A stretch of DNA of 64,000 nucleotides, taken from contig NZ_CP015217.1 of assembly GCF_001729245.1 (NCBI RefSeq), forward strand, positions 2,910,001 to 2,974,000, given 5' to 3'. This document shows positions 53,044-61,950 of the stretch, piece after piece (position 1 is the first letter of the stretch; every line of letters starts with the position of its first letter). The stretch is from Leptospira tipperaryensis. Lineage in GTDB: Bacteria; Spirochaetota; Leptospiria; Leptospirales; Leptospiraceae. The notes under the pieces were generated by a model that worked only from the letters and a program-made list of their open reading frames with translations, did not search any database and was not told the origin of the DNA. The translations under genes and the position numbers were made by a program.

Positions 53044-54687
53044 ATGAATTTTTTAAAAAGTGAAAGAGAATCTTCGACTAACATCTCCGGAAAAATACGA
53101 TGCGGCTTTAACGGAAAATGTATCGAATTAGATCCCATCATCCAAGAAGAATTAATAGCCTTTCCCGATCTAAAAGCTAAACTCTGTAATATCGTTGAAT
53201 CGATATCTCAATTTTCAAATCAAAACCAGAACAACGCAAAGACCTTCGAACTCTTTATGGAAATCGTAAGTGAAAGCGAACAAACCTATCATTTGTACGC
53301 GCTCGTCTATCAGAAAAAAGAAGAAATCACATTCGAGCTTACAAAGATACCCGCAGTACCCAACTCTAAAGTAAAGTTAATCACAATCAAACAAAGGATC
53401 AGCACTCACAAAGCTGAATTCAAAACGTTCCTAGGTAAATCCCGTTCCGCATTCTTCTTAATCGAAGTTCAATTCGTTTCCGCAAAAGGAGTTCCCGAAC
53501 CGGAGAACGAATCTTTCGAACAAGTGTTTATGGACCTATCTACTGAGATTTTTACGCTCACAAACGGAAATACAAAGATCATACGATATTCTCAAAATAA
53601 AATTTTGGTAATAATACCGGTTGAAAATCAAAAATTCAATCTTTCTGTTCTTTCAAAACAGATCATATCGATTATGGATTATCCGCTTTCTCATAATGAA
53701 ACGGAATTGTTTTTTAAGATTTCGATAGGCGCCTATCTCATGAAGGATCAAAAAGAATCCTTTAAAAAAATAAGATCCAAGCTCACGGAATCTCTTAAAA
53801 AAGCGGCCAAATATCCTTTCAGTCATTATATCCTCGGAGAGCAGGAAGAAGAGATCGAAAGACAAAAGGCGATTCAACTCTATTCCTCTCTAAAAAATTC
53901 CATCTATAACGAAGAATTGATACTCAAGTATCAACCGATATTGAATTCGGAAACCAAGAAGATAGAATTTGTGGAAACTCTTACGAGATGGGTTCACTCG
54001 GTTAACGGAAATATAAGTCCCGATATATTTATACCGATCGCGGAAACCTCTGGACTCATCCTTACGATAGGAGAATGGGTGATGAAAAATGCGATCAGCG
54101 AGATTTCCATTCTTAAAAAAATCTCAGGAATCGATCCTGACTGTAAGTTAACGATCAACGTTTCTCCGGTTCAATTGAATCAAAAAGAAATCACCGAAAA
54201 ACTTTTGGAATTCGTAAGACGATACGAAATCACTCCGAATCAGATTCTCGTAGAAATCACCGAGACTTCGATTGACGGAGAGGACAACTACGCCCTCGAC
54301 AGATTGCGAGAACAAGCGGAGATTCTTCATCTGGAAGGTTTTCAAATCGCAATCGATGATTTTGGAAAAGGTCATTCCAACTTTTCAAGACTCGAACAAA
54401 TACCATCGGACATCGTTAAAATCGATAAGAACTTAGTCTTCGGCGCGTTACGCGATCCATCCAAAATAAAAATCCTAACTTCCATCGTCGGGATTATACA
54501 TACGATGAATAAAAAAGTAATCTTGGAAGGAATTGAAAACCAGGAATATGAGAAAATCGCGATGGATACCGGCGCCGATTATTTACAAGGTTATCACTAC
54601 TACTATCCGATGAACATTCAGGGTTTGTCTCAGGTCTTCGAAAACAAACTGAACATAAACCCACGATTACAAAGTTCGAAACGTTAA
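53044..54687 (+). CDS. EAL-domain c-di-GMP phosphodiesterase with degenerate GGDEF
   Basis: 547 residues, soluble. Residues ~120-270 look like a GGDEF fold that has lost the GG(D/E)EF motif (FFLIEVQF..FKISIGAYLMKDQ). The EAL domain (~285-535) retains the catalytic set: VETLTRWVH (ETL variant), TINVSPVQL, LVEITET, IDDFGKGHSN, VKIDKNLV, LEGIENQ, LQGYHYYYPM. The likely activity is c-di-GMP hydrolysis, possibly regulated by GTP or c-di-GMP bound to the inactive GGDEF. It is convergent with the cyclase gene, separated by 8 bases. Confidence 0.9.
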   Translation: MNFLKSERESSTNISGKIRCGFNGKCIELDPIIQEELIAFPDLKAKLCNIVESISQFSNQNQNNAKTFELFMEIVSESEQTYHLYALVYQKKEEITFELTKIPAVPNSKVKLITIKQRISTHKAEFKTFLGKSRSAFFLIEVQFVSAKGVPEPENESFEQVFMDLSTEIFTLTNGNTKIIRYSQNKILVIIPVENQKFNLSVLSKQIISIMDYPLSHNETELFFKISIGAYLMKDQKESFKKIRSKLTESLKKAAKYPFSHYILGEQEEEIERQKAIQLYSSLKNSIYNEELILKYQPILNSETKKIEFVETLTRWVHSVNGNISPDIFIPIAETSGLILTIGEWVMKNAISEISILKKISGIDPDCKLTINVSPVQLNQKEITEKLLEFVRRYEITPNQILVEITETSIDGEDNYALDRLREQAEILHLEGFQIAIDDFGKGHSNFSRLEQIPSDIVKIDKNLVFGALRDPSKIKILTSIVGIIHTMNKKVILEGIENQEYEKIAMDTGADYLQGYHYYYPMNIQGLSQVFENKLNINPRLQSSKR

Positions 54688-54695
54688 GCGAAGAG

Positions 54696-56771
54696 TTACT
54701 TTTTTATTTTATCCATCACAAAATACATATCGATCTCACCCTTATTTTTTGCGGGGACCTTACCTCGATACTCGCAGAGAAATTTATCACGAACGAGTTC
54801 GTAAGTAAATTGAGAGATGTTGATCTTCCCGGGTTCTCCTTTGGATTCGAGTCTGGAAGCAAGATTGACCGTATCTCCCCAAACGTCATACGCGAATTTT
54901 TTCCTTCCTACGATTCCTGCCATCAAGGGGCCGGAATTGATACCGATCCTAAGTTCCCAGGCGGCGTCTCCTTTCGATCGTTTTAACCGATTCATAAAGT
55001 CTTGAATTTCCCAAGCGACGTTTACCAAGTCGATGGCGTGGGACGGGGACCGCTTGGGCAAACCGCTCGCGCACATATATGCGTCTCCGATCGTTTTTAA
55101 TTTTTCAACACCGTGTTTTTCTATGATCTTGTCGAATTCGGAAAAGTAAAAATCCAATTCACGAACCAAATCCGAAGGTTTCATCTTATCCGCGATAAGA
55201 GTAAAATTCTTAAAATCGGTGAATAAAACCGAAGCGGATTCGTAATACACTGGTTCAACAACTCCCCTTTCTTTTAACTCTTCCGCAACTTCGTACGGTA
55301 GAATATTCAAAAGTAGATCGTCGGATTTTTTCTTTTCAACACTCAGCTGTTGATAGAGTTTTTCTAATTCTTCGTTCTTTCTTTGGATTACGATTCTCGC
55401 GGCTTCGACTTCCTGGTTGATCGTCTTTAGGATCGAACCGTGAAAATCTTTTACGTTTTCCAGATTTTTCCTGTATTCCAGTTCTCGATCGAACTTCATT
55501 CTTAAAAAACGATTTTCTTTTTTGATCTCTTCGTTTAATTCCTTATCGGAAAGAAGACTGACCGCAATCCCGCTTTCTTTGACGGAAGGAAGACTACGAG
55601 TCGTTTCCGCTTCCGTCGAAGTTCCGATCAAAAGAGTGACCATAGTACAGTTATGAAGTAAGCTTCTATCCTCGTTCTCCAAAGGAGCGATTTCGCCGAA
55701 CGTATAAAAACCGAAAATCGGGATATTCTCCGGTAGATTTCTTTCAAGGATTTGAATTTCCTCCTTTACGCGAGTTCCAAGGAGATGTTTTCGCATGATG
55801 CAGGAAAAAGCGAATGCAAGTGTTGGTTGAAATTTTTTCTTCGACTTACTCGAATTTAAGGAAGTATCCTTGAGATCGTCTACGATATAATTACGAAGTG
55901 CTTCCGTTAATTGGACTTCGGCACCCTCGGGAATTTCTCCCGCAAAAAGAACACTCCCCTCTTCCTCGTTAAAACCTCCCGGAACCCGTAGATAAAAATG
56001 TTCTGAATTTTTTTCGTACACTGCCAAAGGAAATTCGGGAGCCGGAAAAGAATAGTCGCCAAGATAATAGTGGTAATAGTCGATCGCTCGCATATCATCG
56101 ATTTTTAATACGTTCTTTCCTTTTACGCTTGTCGCGGTCGCTCGTCGACCGATAGGTTTCCACGTGTTGGAAAGACTGTAACTGTATTCGACCGGCCCTG
56201 CAAAAAGAAGAATCACGGAAGAATCGGTCAGAACCGTGTCACGATAAAATTGTTTGATCGGAAGATCCGTTCCGAACGGACGAGCGGAAACTCCTCCGAA
56301 AACTTTACAACCCTGAGCCAAATTTTTATTCAACGTTTCTACGATGGAATTTGCGGAAAGTGTAAAACTGTCCGTAAAAAGAATGCAGAGTTTTTCCTCT
56401 TTCCCCAATCCGTTTTTTGCTTCGCCTAACGCCAATTTGGCGCTATTTTCGGAATTTCCTTCCGGATCGGATCCCTGGCCGATCGAAAACTGAATTTCAT
56501 CCGAGTAAAATAAAAGAAGAATGACGGAATCGTCGCTGAAACCCAAATCGCTCGTGAGTTCACCTGCGGTAGTGCACCCTACGAGAAGAATTCCGGGAAA
56601 TTCTCCATTGATGGTTTGAAGCATTAACTCGTGATCGAATCCTTGCCCCGCAAAAACCATCCCGGCGCTCGGGAAATAATCTCCCAGACTCAACTTGCTC
56701 TTTACGATCGCCGCGCGAGTGGCGGATAACGTATCGATATCTTCTCCCTGACCGATTCCTACTAAAAGCAT
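54696..56771 (-). CDS. FIST-domain class III adenylate cyclase
   Basis: 691 residues. The N-terminal FIST_N domain (~25-225: GILLVGCTTAGELTSDLGFSDDSVILLLFYSDE) and FIST_C (~235-385: SCIMRKHLLGTRVKEEIQILERNLPENIPIFGFYTFGEIAPLEN) form a small-ligand (often amino acid) sensing unit. A coiled coil (~405-475) links it to a class III cyclase (~490-690). There VLFTDFKNFT and GDAYMCASGL carry the metal-binding Asp residues. KLKTIGD (Lys) and AYDVWGDTVNLASR (Asp) are the adenine-selecting pair, so ATP is the expected substrate. It has no membrane segments and would make cAMP in response to a cytoplasmic ligand. Confidence 0.92.
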   Translation of the reverse strand: MLLVGIGQGEDIDTLSATRAAIVKSKLSLGDYFPSAGMVFAGQGFDHELMLQTINGEFPGILLVGCTTAGELTSDLGFSDDSVILLLFYSDEIQFSIGQGSDPEGNSENSAKLALGEAKNGLGKEEKLCILFTDSFTLSANSIVETLNKNLAQGCKVFGGVSARPFGTDLPIKQFYRDTVLTDSSVILLFAGPVEYSYSLSNTWKPIGRRATATSVKGKNVLKIDDMRAIDYYHYYLGDYSFPAPEFPLAVYEKNSEHFYLRVPGGFNEEEGSVLFAGEIPEGAEVQLTEALRNYIVDDLKDTSLNSSKSKKKFQPTLAFAFSCIMRKHLLGTRVKEEIQILERNLPENIPIFGFYTFGEIAPLENEDRSLLHNCTMVTLLIGTSTEAETTRSLPSVKESGIAVSLLSDKELNEEIKKENRFLRMKFDRELEYRKNLENVKDFHGSILKTINQEVEAARIVIQRKNEELEKLYQQLSVEKKKSDDLLLNILPYEVAEELKERGVVEPVYYESASVLFTDFKNFTLIADKMKPSDLVRELDFYFSEFDKIIEKHGVEKLKTIGDAYMCASGLPKRSPSHAIDLVNVAWEIQDFMNRLKRSKGDAAWELRIGINSGPLMAGIVGRKKFAYDVWGDTVNLASRLESKGEPGKINISQFTYELVRDKFLCEYRGKVPAKNKGEIDMYFVMDKIKK

Positions 56772-56882
56772 TAAAACGATTTCCTATTGGTTATAAATTC
56801 CGTAAAATTTTGGTTCGTTCGAGACGAGATAAAGACAGATTCTTACTTGCGAAACAAAGTTGCAAATGTTTTGCGATCGCGC

Positions 56883-58085
56883 CTATGACTTCTGATCATT
56901 TGAAATAATTTTTTTATCGGATTCTTCTTCTTTTAATTTCCAAAGAAAGAACAAACCGAGGATCGGACCGATTGAAAGCAACGTATAGAGATAACGAGGA
57001 ATCATTGAAACGGATAACACATTTATAATCTGAATGCTTAGAATCGTAATTCCAAAACCGATACAATTAACGATCGTAAGCGATGAGCCTCTCGACTCTT
57101 CCGGAGAATTCTGTGCGACCAAGGTGGAAAACAGAGGAGAATCCGCTATCACCACGAAACCCCAAAAAAATAAAAAGCAAAGTAGAAATAGAATCGAATT
57201 TGAATATAACAAAAACGGCGAAAATAAACAACAAGTACAGGATAAAAACAAGGCTGAAAATGCGGTCCACTTTAAACCGAAATGCTCTGAAAGAAAGCCG
57301 CTCAAAACACAGGCGAGAGCGCCCGATCCGATGATAAGAAAAGAGAGGATGGAAACATTGATCGTGTTATCCGGAAAACGTTGATTGTAGTCGGTAAGCA
57401 TCAGAGGGACAAACGCCCAAAACGTATAAAGCTCCCACATATGTCCGAAATATCCGAAGGATGCGGATCTAAAATTCGGTTTCTTAAATCCGCGAAGAAA
57501 CGAGACAAGATTTAATTTCTGCCCGATCTTTCGATACGGACCGTTCGGAACAAATAAAAGGACGGAGAATCCTCCTAAAAAAGACAAGACTGAGGTTGTA
57601 TATACGACGTACTTCCATGGATAACTCGAAATCATATCTCGTATCAAATGAGGAAGCGCCGTTCCCAAAACCAAGGCCCCGACCAAAAAACCCAACGATT
57701 TTCCCAAACCGGAACGAGTATGATCCGAGGCTAATTTCATTCCGACCGGATAGATTCCCGCTAAAAAAAATCCAGTAAGAAATCGAAAAGAAAGAAACGG
57801 ACCGGGAGATACAAATCCGAATGCAATCCCAAGGTTGAAAAGTCCGGCCAGAATAGAACTTACGAAAAAAACATAGGAAGGTGAAAAACGATCTGAAATC
57901 GTAAATACGGAAAAGATCAACGTCCCGGTAATAAATCCGAGCTGAATCGCACTCGTTAGATGTACAAAAAAAGAAGGTTCTAGATCCAGATCTTTCCCAA
58001 TTTCGGAAACGATCGAATTTCCGACGAACCATAGAGACGTACAAAAAAATTGAGCGATTACGATCGTCGGCAAAAACTTATTCAT
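56883..58085 (-). CDS. MFS transporter
   Basis: 400 residues with twelve hydrophobic segments in two halves. The N-terminal half contains FLSFRFLTGFFLAGIYPVGMKLASDHTRSGLGKSLGFLVGALVLGTALPHLIR, typical of the major facilitator superfamily's helix 4-5 region. The C-terminal half contains LSFLIIGSGALACVLSGFLSEHFGLKWTAFSALFLS. It should be a proton-coupled exporter or importer; the substrate is not predictable. No close operon partner; 124 bases separate it from the lipoprotein gene upstream. Confidence 0.87.
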   Translation of the reverse strand: MNKFLPTIVIAQFFCTSLWFVGNSIVSEIGKDLDLEPSFFVHLTSAIQLGFITGTLIFSVFTISDRFSPSYVFFVSSILAGLFNLGIAFGFVSPGPFLSFRFLTGFFLAGIYPVGMKLASDHTRSGLGKSLGFLVGALVLGTALPHLIRDMISSYPWKYVVYTTSVLSFLGGFSVLLFVPNGPYRKIGQKLNLVSFLRGFKKPNFRSASFGYFGHMWELYTFWAFVPLMLTDYNQRFPDNTINVSILSFLIIGSGALACVLSGFLSEHFGLKWTAFSALFLSCTCCLFSPFLLYSNSILFLLCFLFFWGFVVIADSPLFSTLVAQNSPEESRGSSLTIVNCIGFGITILSIQIINVLSVSMIPRYLYTLLSIGPILGLFFLWKLKEEESDKKIISNDQKS

Positions 58086-58209
58086 TCCACGTTAGACTCT
58101 TTCCAAACAGTTTGTAAGCAATTTAAAATATTCTGAACCTCGAAATCGATTTTCGAATGTCATCACGATTTTTAATAAAATTAAATGTCCTATCTCGATT
58201 CGGGATTTC

Positions 58210-58734
58210 TTAGACTTTCGAACACAGAGCACGAAAGGATACCGTGTTCGTCGGCGGGGCAGGACTCGTTACCGGATTCTTTTTCAGAGCACACCCTTTC
58301 ACTTGGATATCGTACGCGGTCGCCGAATTTTCGATTATATTCACGGGACACGGCGCGCTCGGGCTATATACACTTTGACCGTCAAGATCGATGTTCAAAA
58401 CAAAACTTCCATTTTCACGCAATAAAACTCCGGAATTCAGAGATAGATCAGCATTCATAATATAGAGAGTCGGTAAATCAAAAGGATTGCCTAAATTTAC
58501 CGATCCATTCGGACAAGGATCGATGTTCCGCAAAACGTTATTTCCGCCTAACCGCATATTTGCGGTATTGATATTCGGTCGAATAAAATCCGGATCCTCG
58601 ACATTGATAGAAACCGGTGTAGGAGTTCCAAGAAGGAAAAGCAAAGGAAGAAGGTCTTCTTCCTTCTTAGGATCGGAGCATTGGATTAGAATAAAGTTTA
58701 GGAATATGAAAAGAAGGATACTTTTTAGTTTCAT
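58210..58734 (-). CDS. Small lipoprotein, unknown function
   Basis: 174 residues. Signal KLKSILLFIFLNFILIQC with the lipobox cysteine at residue 19, then an acidic stretch (SDPKKEEDLLPLLFLLG) and a mature domain with four to five cysteines (NIDPCPNGSV, SAPCPVNI, VKGCALK, ALCSKV). The cysteines suggest disulfide bonds in an exported protein. No family recognised. Alone between the MFS and methyltransferase genes. Confidence 0.75.
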   Translation of the reverse strand: MKLKSILLFIFLNFILIQCSDPKKEEDLLPLLFLLGTPTPVSINVEDPDFIRPNINTANMRLGGNNVLRNIDPCPNGSVNLGNPFDLPTLYIMNADLSLNSGVLLRENGSFVLNIDLDGQSVYSPSAPCPVNIIENSATAYDIQVKGCALKKNPVTSPAPPTNTVSFRALCSKV

Positions 58735-58848
58735 ACTTCAGAACAATGTAAACGATCCAAAGTGGTCAACCAAGATCACCTAACCAAGAACTTTACGGAA
58801 TGAAATGCACCTTTTCAGCGAAAATCAAAGAGCTTCTTCTTTTGAAAA

Positions 58849-59901
58849 TTAACAGCAGGAACCCGATGAACCGTTTATCTCTATTCGATTGTTTGCAGGT
58901 CCGCAATCGAATAGACCGAAGTGTTGATTTCTATTTCCGATAATTTTAAAATATTGCGAGTAACGAGTATCTTCTAACATCATCGCAGTGTTCCCACAAA
59001 CAAGCGAAGGCCTATCTTTTTCAAATAAATGGTGATCGTCTAAGACAAACGAATTTTCGGAATTCTCGATCCCTCCCAGATAGAAAGCGACCTGTCCGTA
59101 ATCTTCGCACTTGTCTTCCAATGGAAGTTTAAAAACCTTGATCGTCATCGAGTAAAATTCGATTCCACCCGCCTTTTGGATGAGATCGTTCTCGATCAAA
59201 TCAACCTTTGAACTCGCAGTGATTCTAAAATCTAAATTTCCTAAACGATTCAGGAGTCTTCTAAAATCTTCGATATACATCGCTCCACCCAAACATTCTC
59301 CGTAAAAAATCGGATCTTGTGCGATTTCGATCGGTATTCGTCTGCTCGAAAAGATATCCGAAAAGAAAAGTTCACCGCCGGGTTTTAAGACTCTAAAAAT
59401 TTCGGAAAATACCTTTTCTTTTTGAGGAGAAAGATTGATCACACAATTCGAAACAACTACGTCGACTGAAGAATCTGCGATGCCGAGACTCTTTAGATCT
59501 TCGATATATCCGTTAAAAAATTCCACGTTCGATTTTTTGTAACCGAATCGATCCTTATGATAATCTAAATATTTTCGAGCTATGGATATTTGTTCCTCCG
59601 TCATATCCACTCCGATCACTTTCCCGTTCGGTCCGACGAGTTTTGAAAGTAAAAAACAATCGCGTCCGGAGCCGCTTCCTAAATCTAAAACCGTCTTTCC
59701 TTCCAGAGCGTATGGAATGGGCGATCCACAACCGTAGAATTTATCTTTGACTTCTTCATGAACCTCGCTCAAAATCTGGCGCAAATAAAAAGGCATTCGA
59801 TCCGTTGTACAGCAAGCGCTCGTTTTTAAATCCTGGTTCGTCTTTAAGATCGTCCCATAGTATTCTTTTACGCTTTCCATGACGTTTGCTATCTGATTCA
59901 T
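58849..59901 (-). CDS. arsM: Arsenite methyltransferase (ArsM-like)
   Basis: 350 residues with a good ribosome site (GAGGAG). The SAM-binding motif is LDLGSGSGRD (72-81), then GVDMTEEQI. Conserved cysteines match ArsM: a pair at 30-31, Cys58 in YGCGSP, Cys153 in SNCVINL and Cys203 in GECLGGA, the last two being the As(III)-binding pair. KPGGELFFSDI is the usual motif after them. The family methylates arsenite to mono-, di- and trimethyl forms. The C-terminal ~100 residues (from ~250) form an extra domain with C-terminal SSGSCC, as in longer ArsM proteins. No arsR or arsenite pump gene is adjacent. Confidence 0.85.
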   Translation of the reverse strand: MNQIANVMESVKEYYGTILKTNQDLKTSACCTTDRMPFYLRQILSEVHEEVKDKFYGCGSPIPYALEGKTVLDLGSGSGRDCFLLSKLVGPNGKVIGVDMTEEQISIARKYLDYHKDRFGYKKSNVEFFNGYIEDLKSLGIADSSVDVVVSNCVINLSPQKEKVFSEIFRVLKPGGELFFSDIFSSRRIPIEIAQDPIFYGECLGGAMYIEDFRRLLNRLGNLDFRITASSKVDLIENDLIQKAGGIEFYSMTIKVFKLPLEDKCEDYGQVAFYLGGIENSENSFVLDDHHLFEKDRPSLVCGNTAMMLEDTRYSQYFKIIGNRNQHFGLFDCGPANNRIEINGSSGSCC

Positions 59902-60039
59902 ACCCGCTCCTCGTTTATAACACTTTCAAAATCCGATTTACGATTCGTCTATGGAAGGCTATTGTTATTAGAAATTCTTCAACTTCTAAGGACTCAATAC
60001 AAATTCTTAAATCAAAGTTATAAACTTCGATTCTTGGAT

Positions 60040-61188
60040 TTATTTTTTCCCGTATTTTTTATAAATTTCAGTTTTGTGAGAATCGTCTATTTGAATTTTA
60101 CTCAAATCACCTCCCGCCCAAGAAACGACCCGAGGATCCATTAAGCTCCGAAACAAAGGTGTAAACAATGCCAGACCAAACATTCCGCCGTAGCCGTTCG
60201 GCATCTGAGGAGAATCTTCAAAATGTCTTAAGGACTGATAATGTCTCGTTGGATGAGCATGATGATCCGAATGTCTTTGAAGATGAAAGAGAAGGAGATT
60301 TGAAATCAGGTGATTGCTATTCCAGGAATGTCTAGGCTGACACTGTTCATAACGGCCGTCCTCCGTTTTTTGACGAAGGAGACCGTAGTGTTCAATATAA
60401 TTAGCGGTAGTTAGCTGCCACCATCCGAAGGCGGCTTGGATCGGAAGAAAAACTAGCATGATAGGACCAAAAGCGAAGACTAACGCACCATAAACGAGAA
60501 GCGTGATCGCTAAGGGTTGGAGAATTTCATTCCCCCAATTCCAAACGCTCTTTCCGCTTCTTTCCAATCGAATCCGTTCCAAATTCCAAGAACGAAAAAA
60601 GGCTCCTGGAATTTCGCGAAGAGCAAACATATATATATTCTCGCCCATTTTCGACGTTGCCGGGTCTTCCGGAGTAGCGACAAAACGATGATGTCCTTTG
60701 TTATGTTCGATAAAAAAATGTCCGTAACCGACCGAAGCTAACACGAGTTTGGCTAACCATCGATCCAAGGATCCTTTCTTATGACCCAACTCGTGTCCCG
60801 TATTGATCGCAAGACCGTTTACGAATCCGAGAGAAAGTGTGAGCAAAGAGAATTCCCACCAGCTTAAAGAATGAGTTGCGACCCACCACGCACAGACTAT
60901 AAGAGAAGCGTAATGAACGGGAATCGTAAGGCGAGGGAGAATTCTATAATAAGGATCCTTTTCCAGCGAAGGAACGATGGATTCAGGAGGATTGTTCGGA
61001 TCTTCCGGAAAAATCATATCTAAGATCGGAAGAATCAAATAGAAGATGATGAGGACAGTCGCGTAGAAAATTCCCCAACCCGTTGTATGAGCCGCCCAGA
61101 TCCCTAAGATTGGAGCGGAAGGAAAAATAAGCGAAAGCAACCATACATACCTTTTTTTATCCACATAGGATGACTGTGACATTTCCAT
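60040..61188 (-). CDS. alkB: Alkane 1-monooxygenase (AlkB-type)
   Basis: The ATG at 61186-61188 follows AAGGAG, giving 382 residues. A 22-codon upstream extension has no such site. Six hydrophobic helices and the three histidine boxes of the diiron integral-membrane hydroxylases are present: HELGHKKG, EHNKGHHRFVATPEDPATS, and LQRHSDHHAHPTRHYQSL. Another His in the NYIEHYGLLR stretch is also family-typical. It hydroxylates the terminal carbon of medium-chain alkanes using O2 and rubredoxin. No rubredoxin gene is nearby. Products could feed the beta-oxidation genes elsewhere in the window (inference). Confidence 0.93.
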   Translation of the reverse strand: MEMSQSSYVDKKRYVWLLSLIFPSAPILGIWAAHTTGWGIFYATVLIIFYLILPILDMIFPEDPNNPPESIVPSLEKDPYYRILPRLTIPVHYASLIVCAWWVATHSLSWWEFSLLTLSLGFVNGLAINTGHELGHKKGSLDRWLAKLVLASVGYGHFFIEHNKGHHRFVATPEDPATSKMGENIYMFALREIPGAFFRSWNLERIRLERSGKSVWNWGNEILQPLAITLLVYGALVFAFGPIMLVFLPIQAAFGWWQLTTANYIEHYGLLRQKTEDGRYEQCQPRHSWNSNHLISNLLLFHLQRHSDHHAHPTRHYQSLRHFEDSPQMPNGYGGMFGLALFTPLFRSLMDPRVVSWAGGDLSKIQIDDSHKTEIYKKYGKK

Positions 61189-61950
61189 TTTTATCTCCTT
61201 AGAATTCTTTGTTTCGGTTACAAGTTTTATCAAAAATCCATACCCGCAACTCATTGGCTGATTTCAATCAGCTGTAAGTAAATCGTTGATTGATTGGTCT
61301 GAATGAACGACAGAAAACAAGGCATTTTGATGTTGGAAAGGAAAGCACAAATCTACATTTATAGGAAAAATTCAGAAAATAGGCGTTTTTCTTTCCTATA
61401 ATAAGGTGAAAGTTAGAGTGATAGGTTTTGTATGGAGGGCGCGAGATGGATTGAATAAAAATCTAAATTCAATCCATCACCATTAAGTAATACACTAGAT
61501 CGGTTTATTTGAAACCGACTTAGGTTTATAAATACAAAGAAGACGGTTTCAAGATGTGAAACGGAAATACCGAAGTAAGTCTACTTATTTGTATTTGTTT
61601 TTTCCGGCGAAACTAAAATTTCAAGAGCGCTCACCTGATTGATCGGGACTATATTGGTATAATTCTTTATATCCTCTTACAGTTCTTTGGCATGTGGCAA
61701 AAACGTATTCAAAAAAACTTCAGGTTTTGTTATTAAAATATTAGACTGATTCTCGGGAAACCGGCCGGCCGAATTACAAAAAATCGCATTAAATCCTTTT
61801 TAAGGATCGTGAGCGGCATACCGCGCATAGAAAAGGATTCTTAAAGGTGTCCATCCTAAAGCATCAGATAGTTTTCTACATTTACGTATAATTCGTAAGT
61901 GAAGTATAACCTTTCGCTTCCTCATTCTGAAATGATTCAACACTTCATAT
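61189..61950. other. AT-rich non-coding gap before CopA with a 12-base hairpin
   Basis: 762 bases. One strong hairpin has GATGGATTGAAT at 61445-61456 and its exact complement at 61467-61478, with a 10-base loop and no T-run after it. AlkB's promoter should lie near 61189-61300. Codon-poor frames here are short and unsupported. The composition is more AT-rich than the flanks to the left. Confidence 0.45.
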
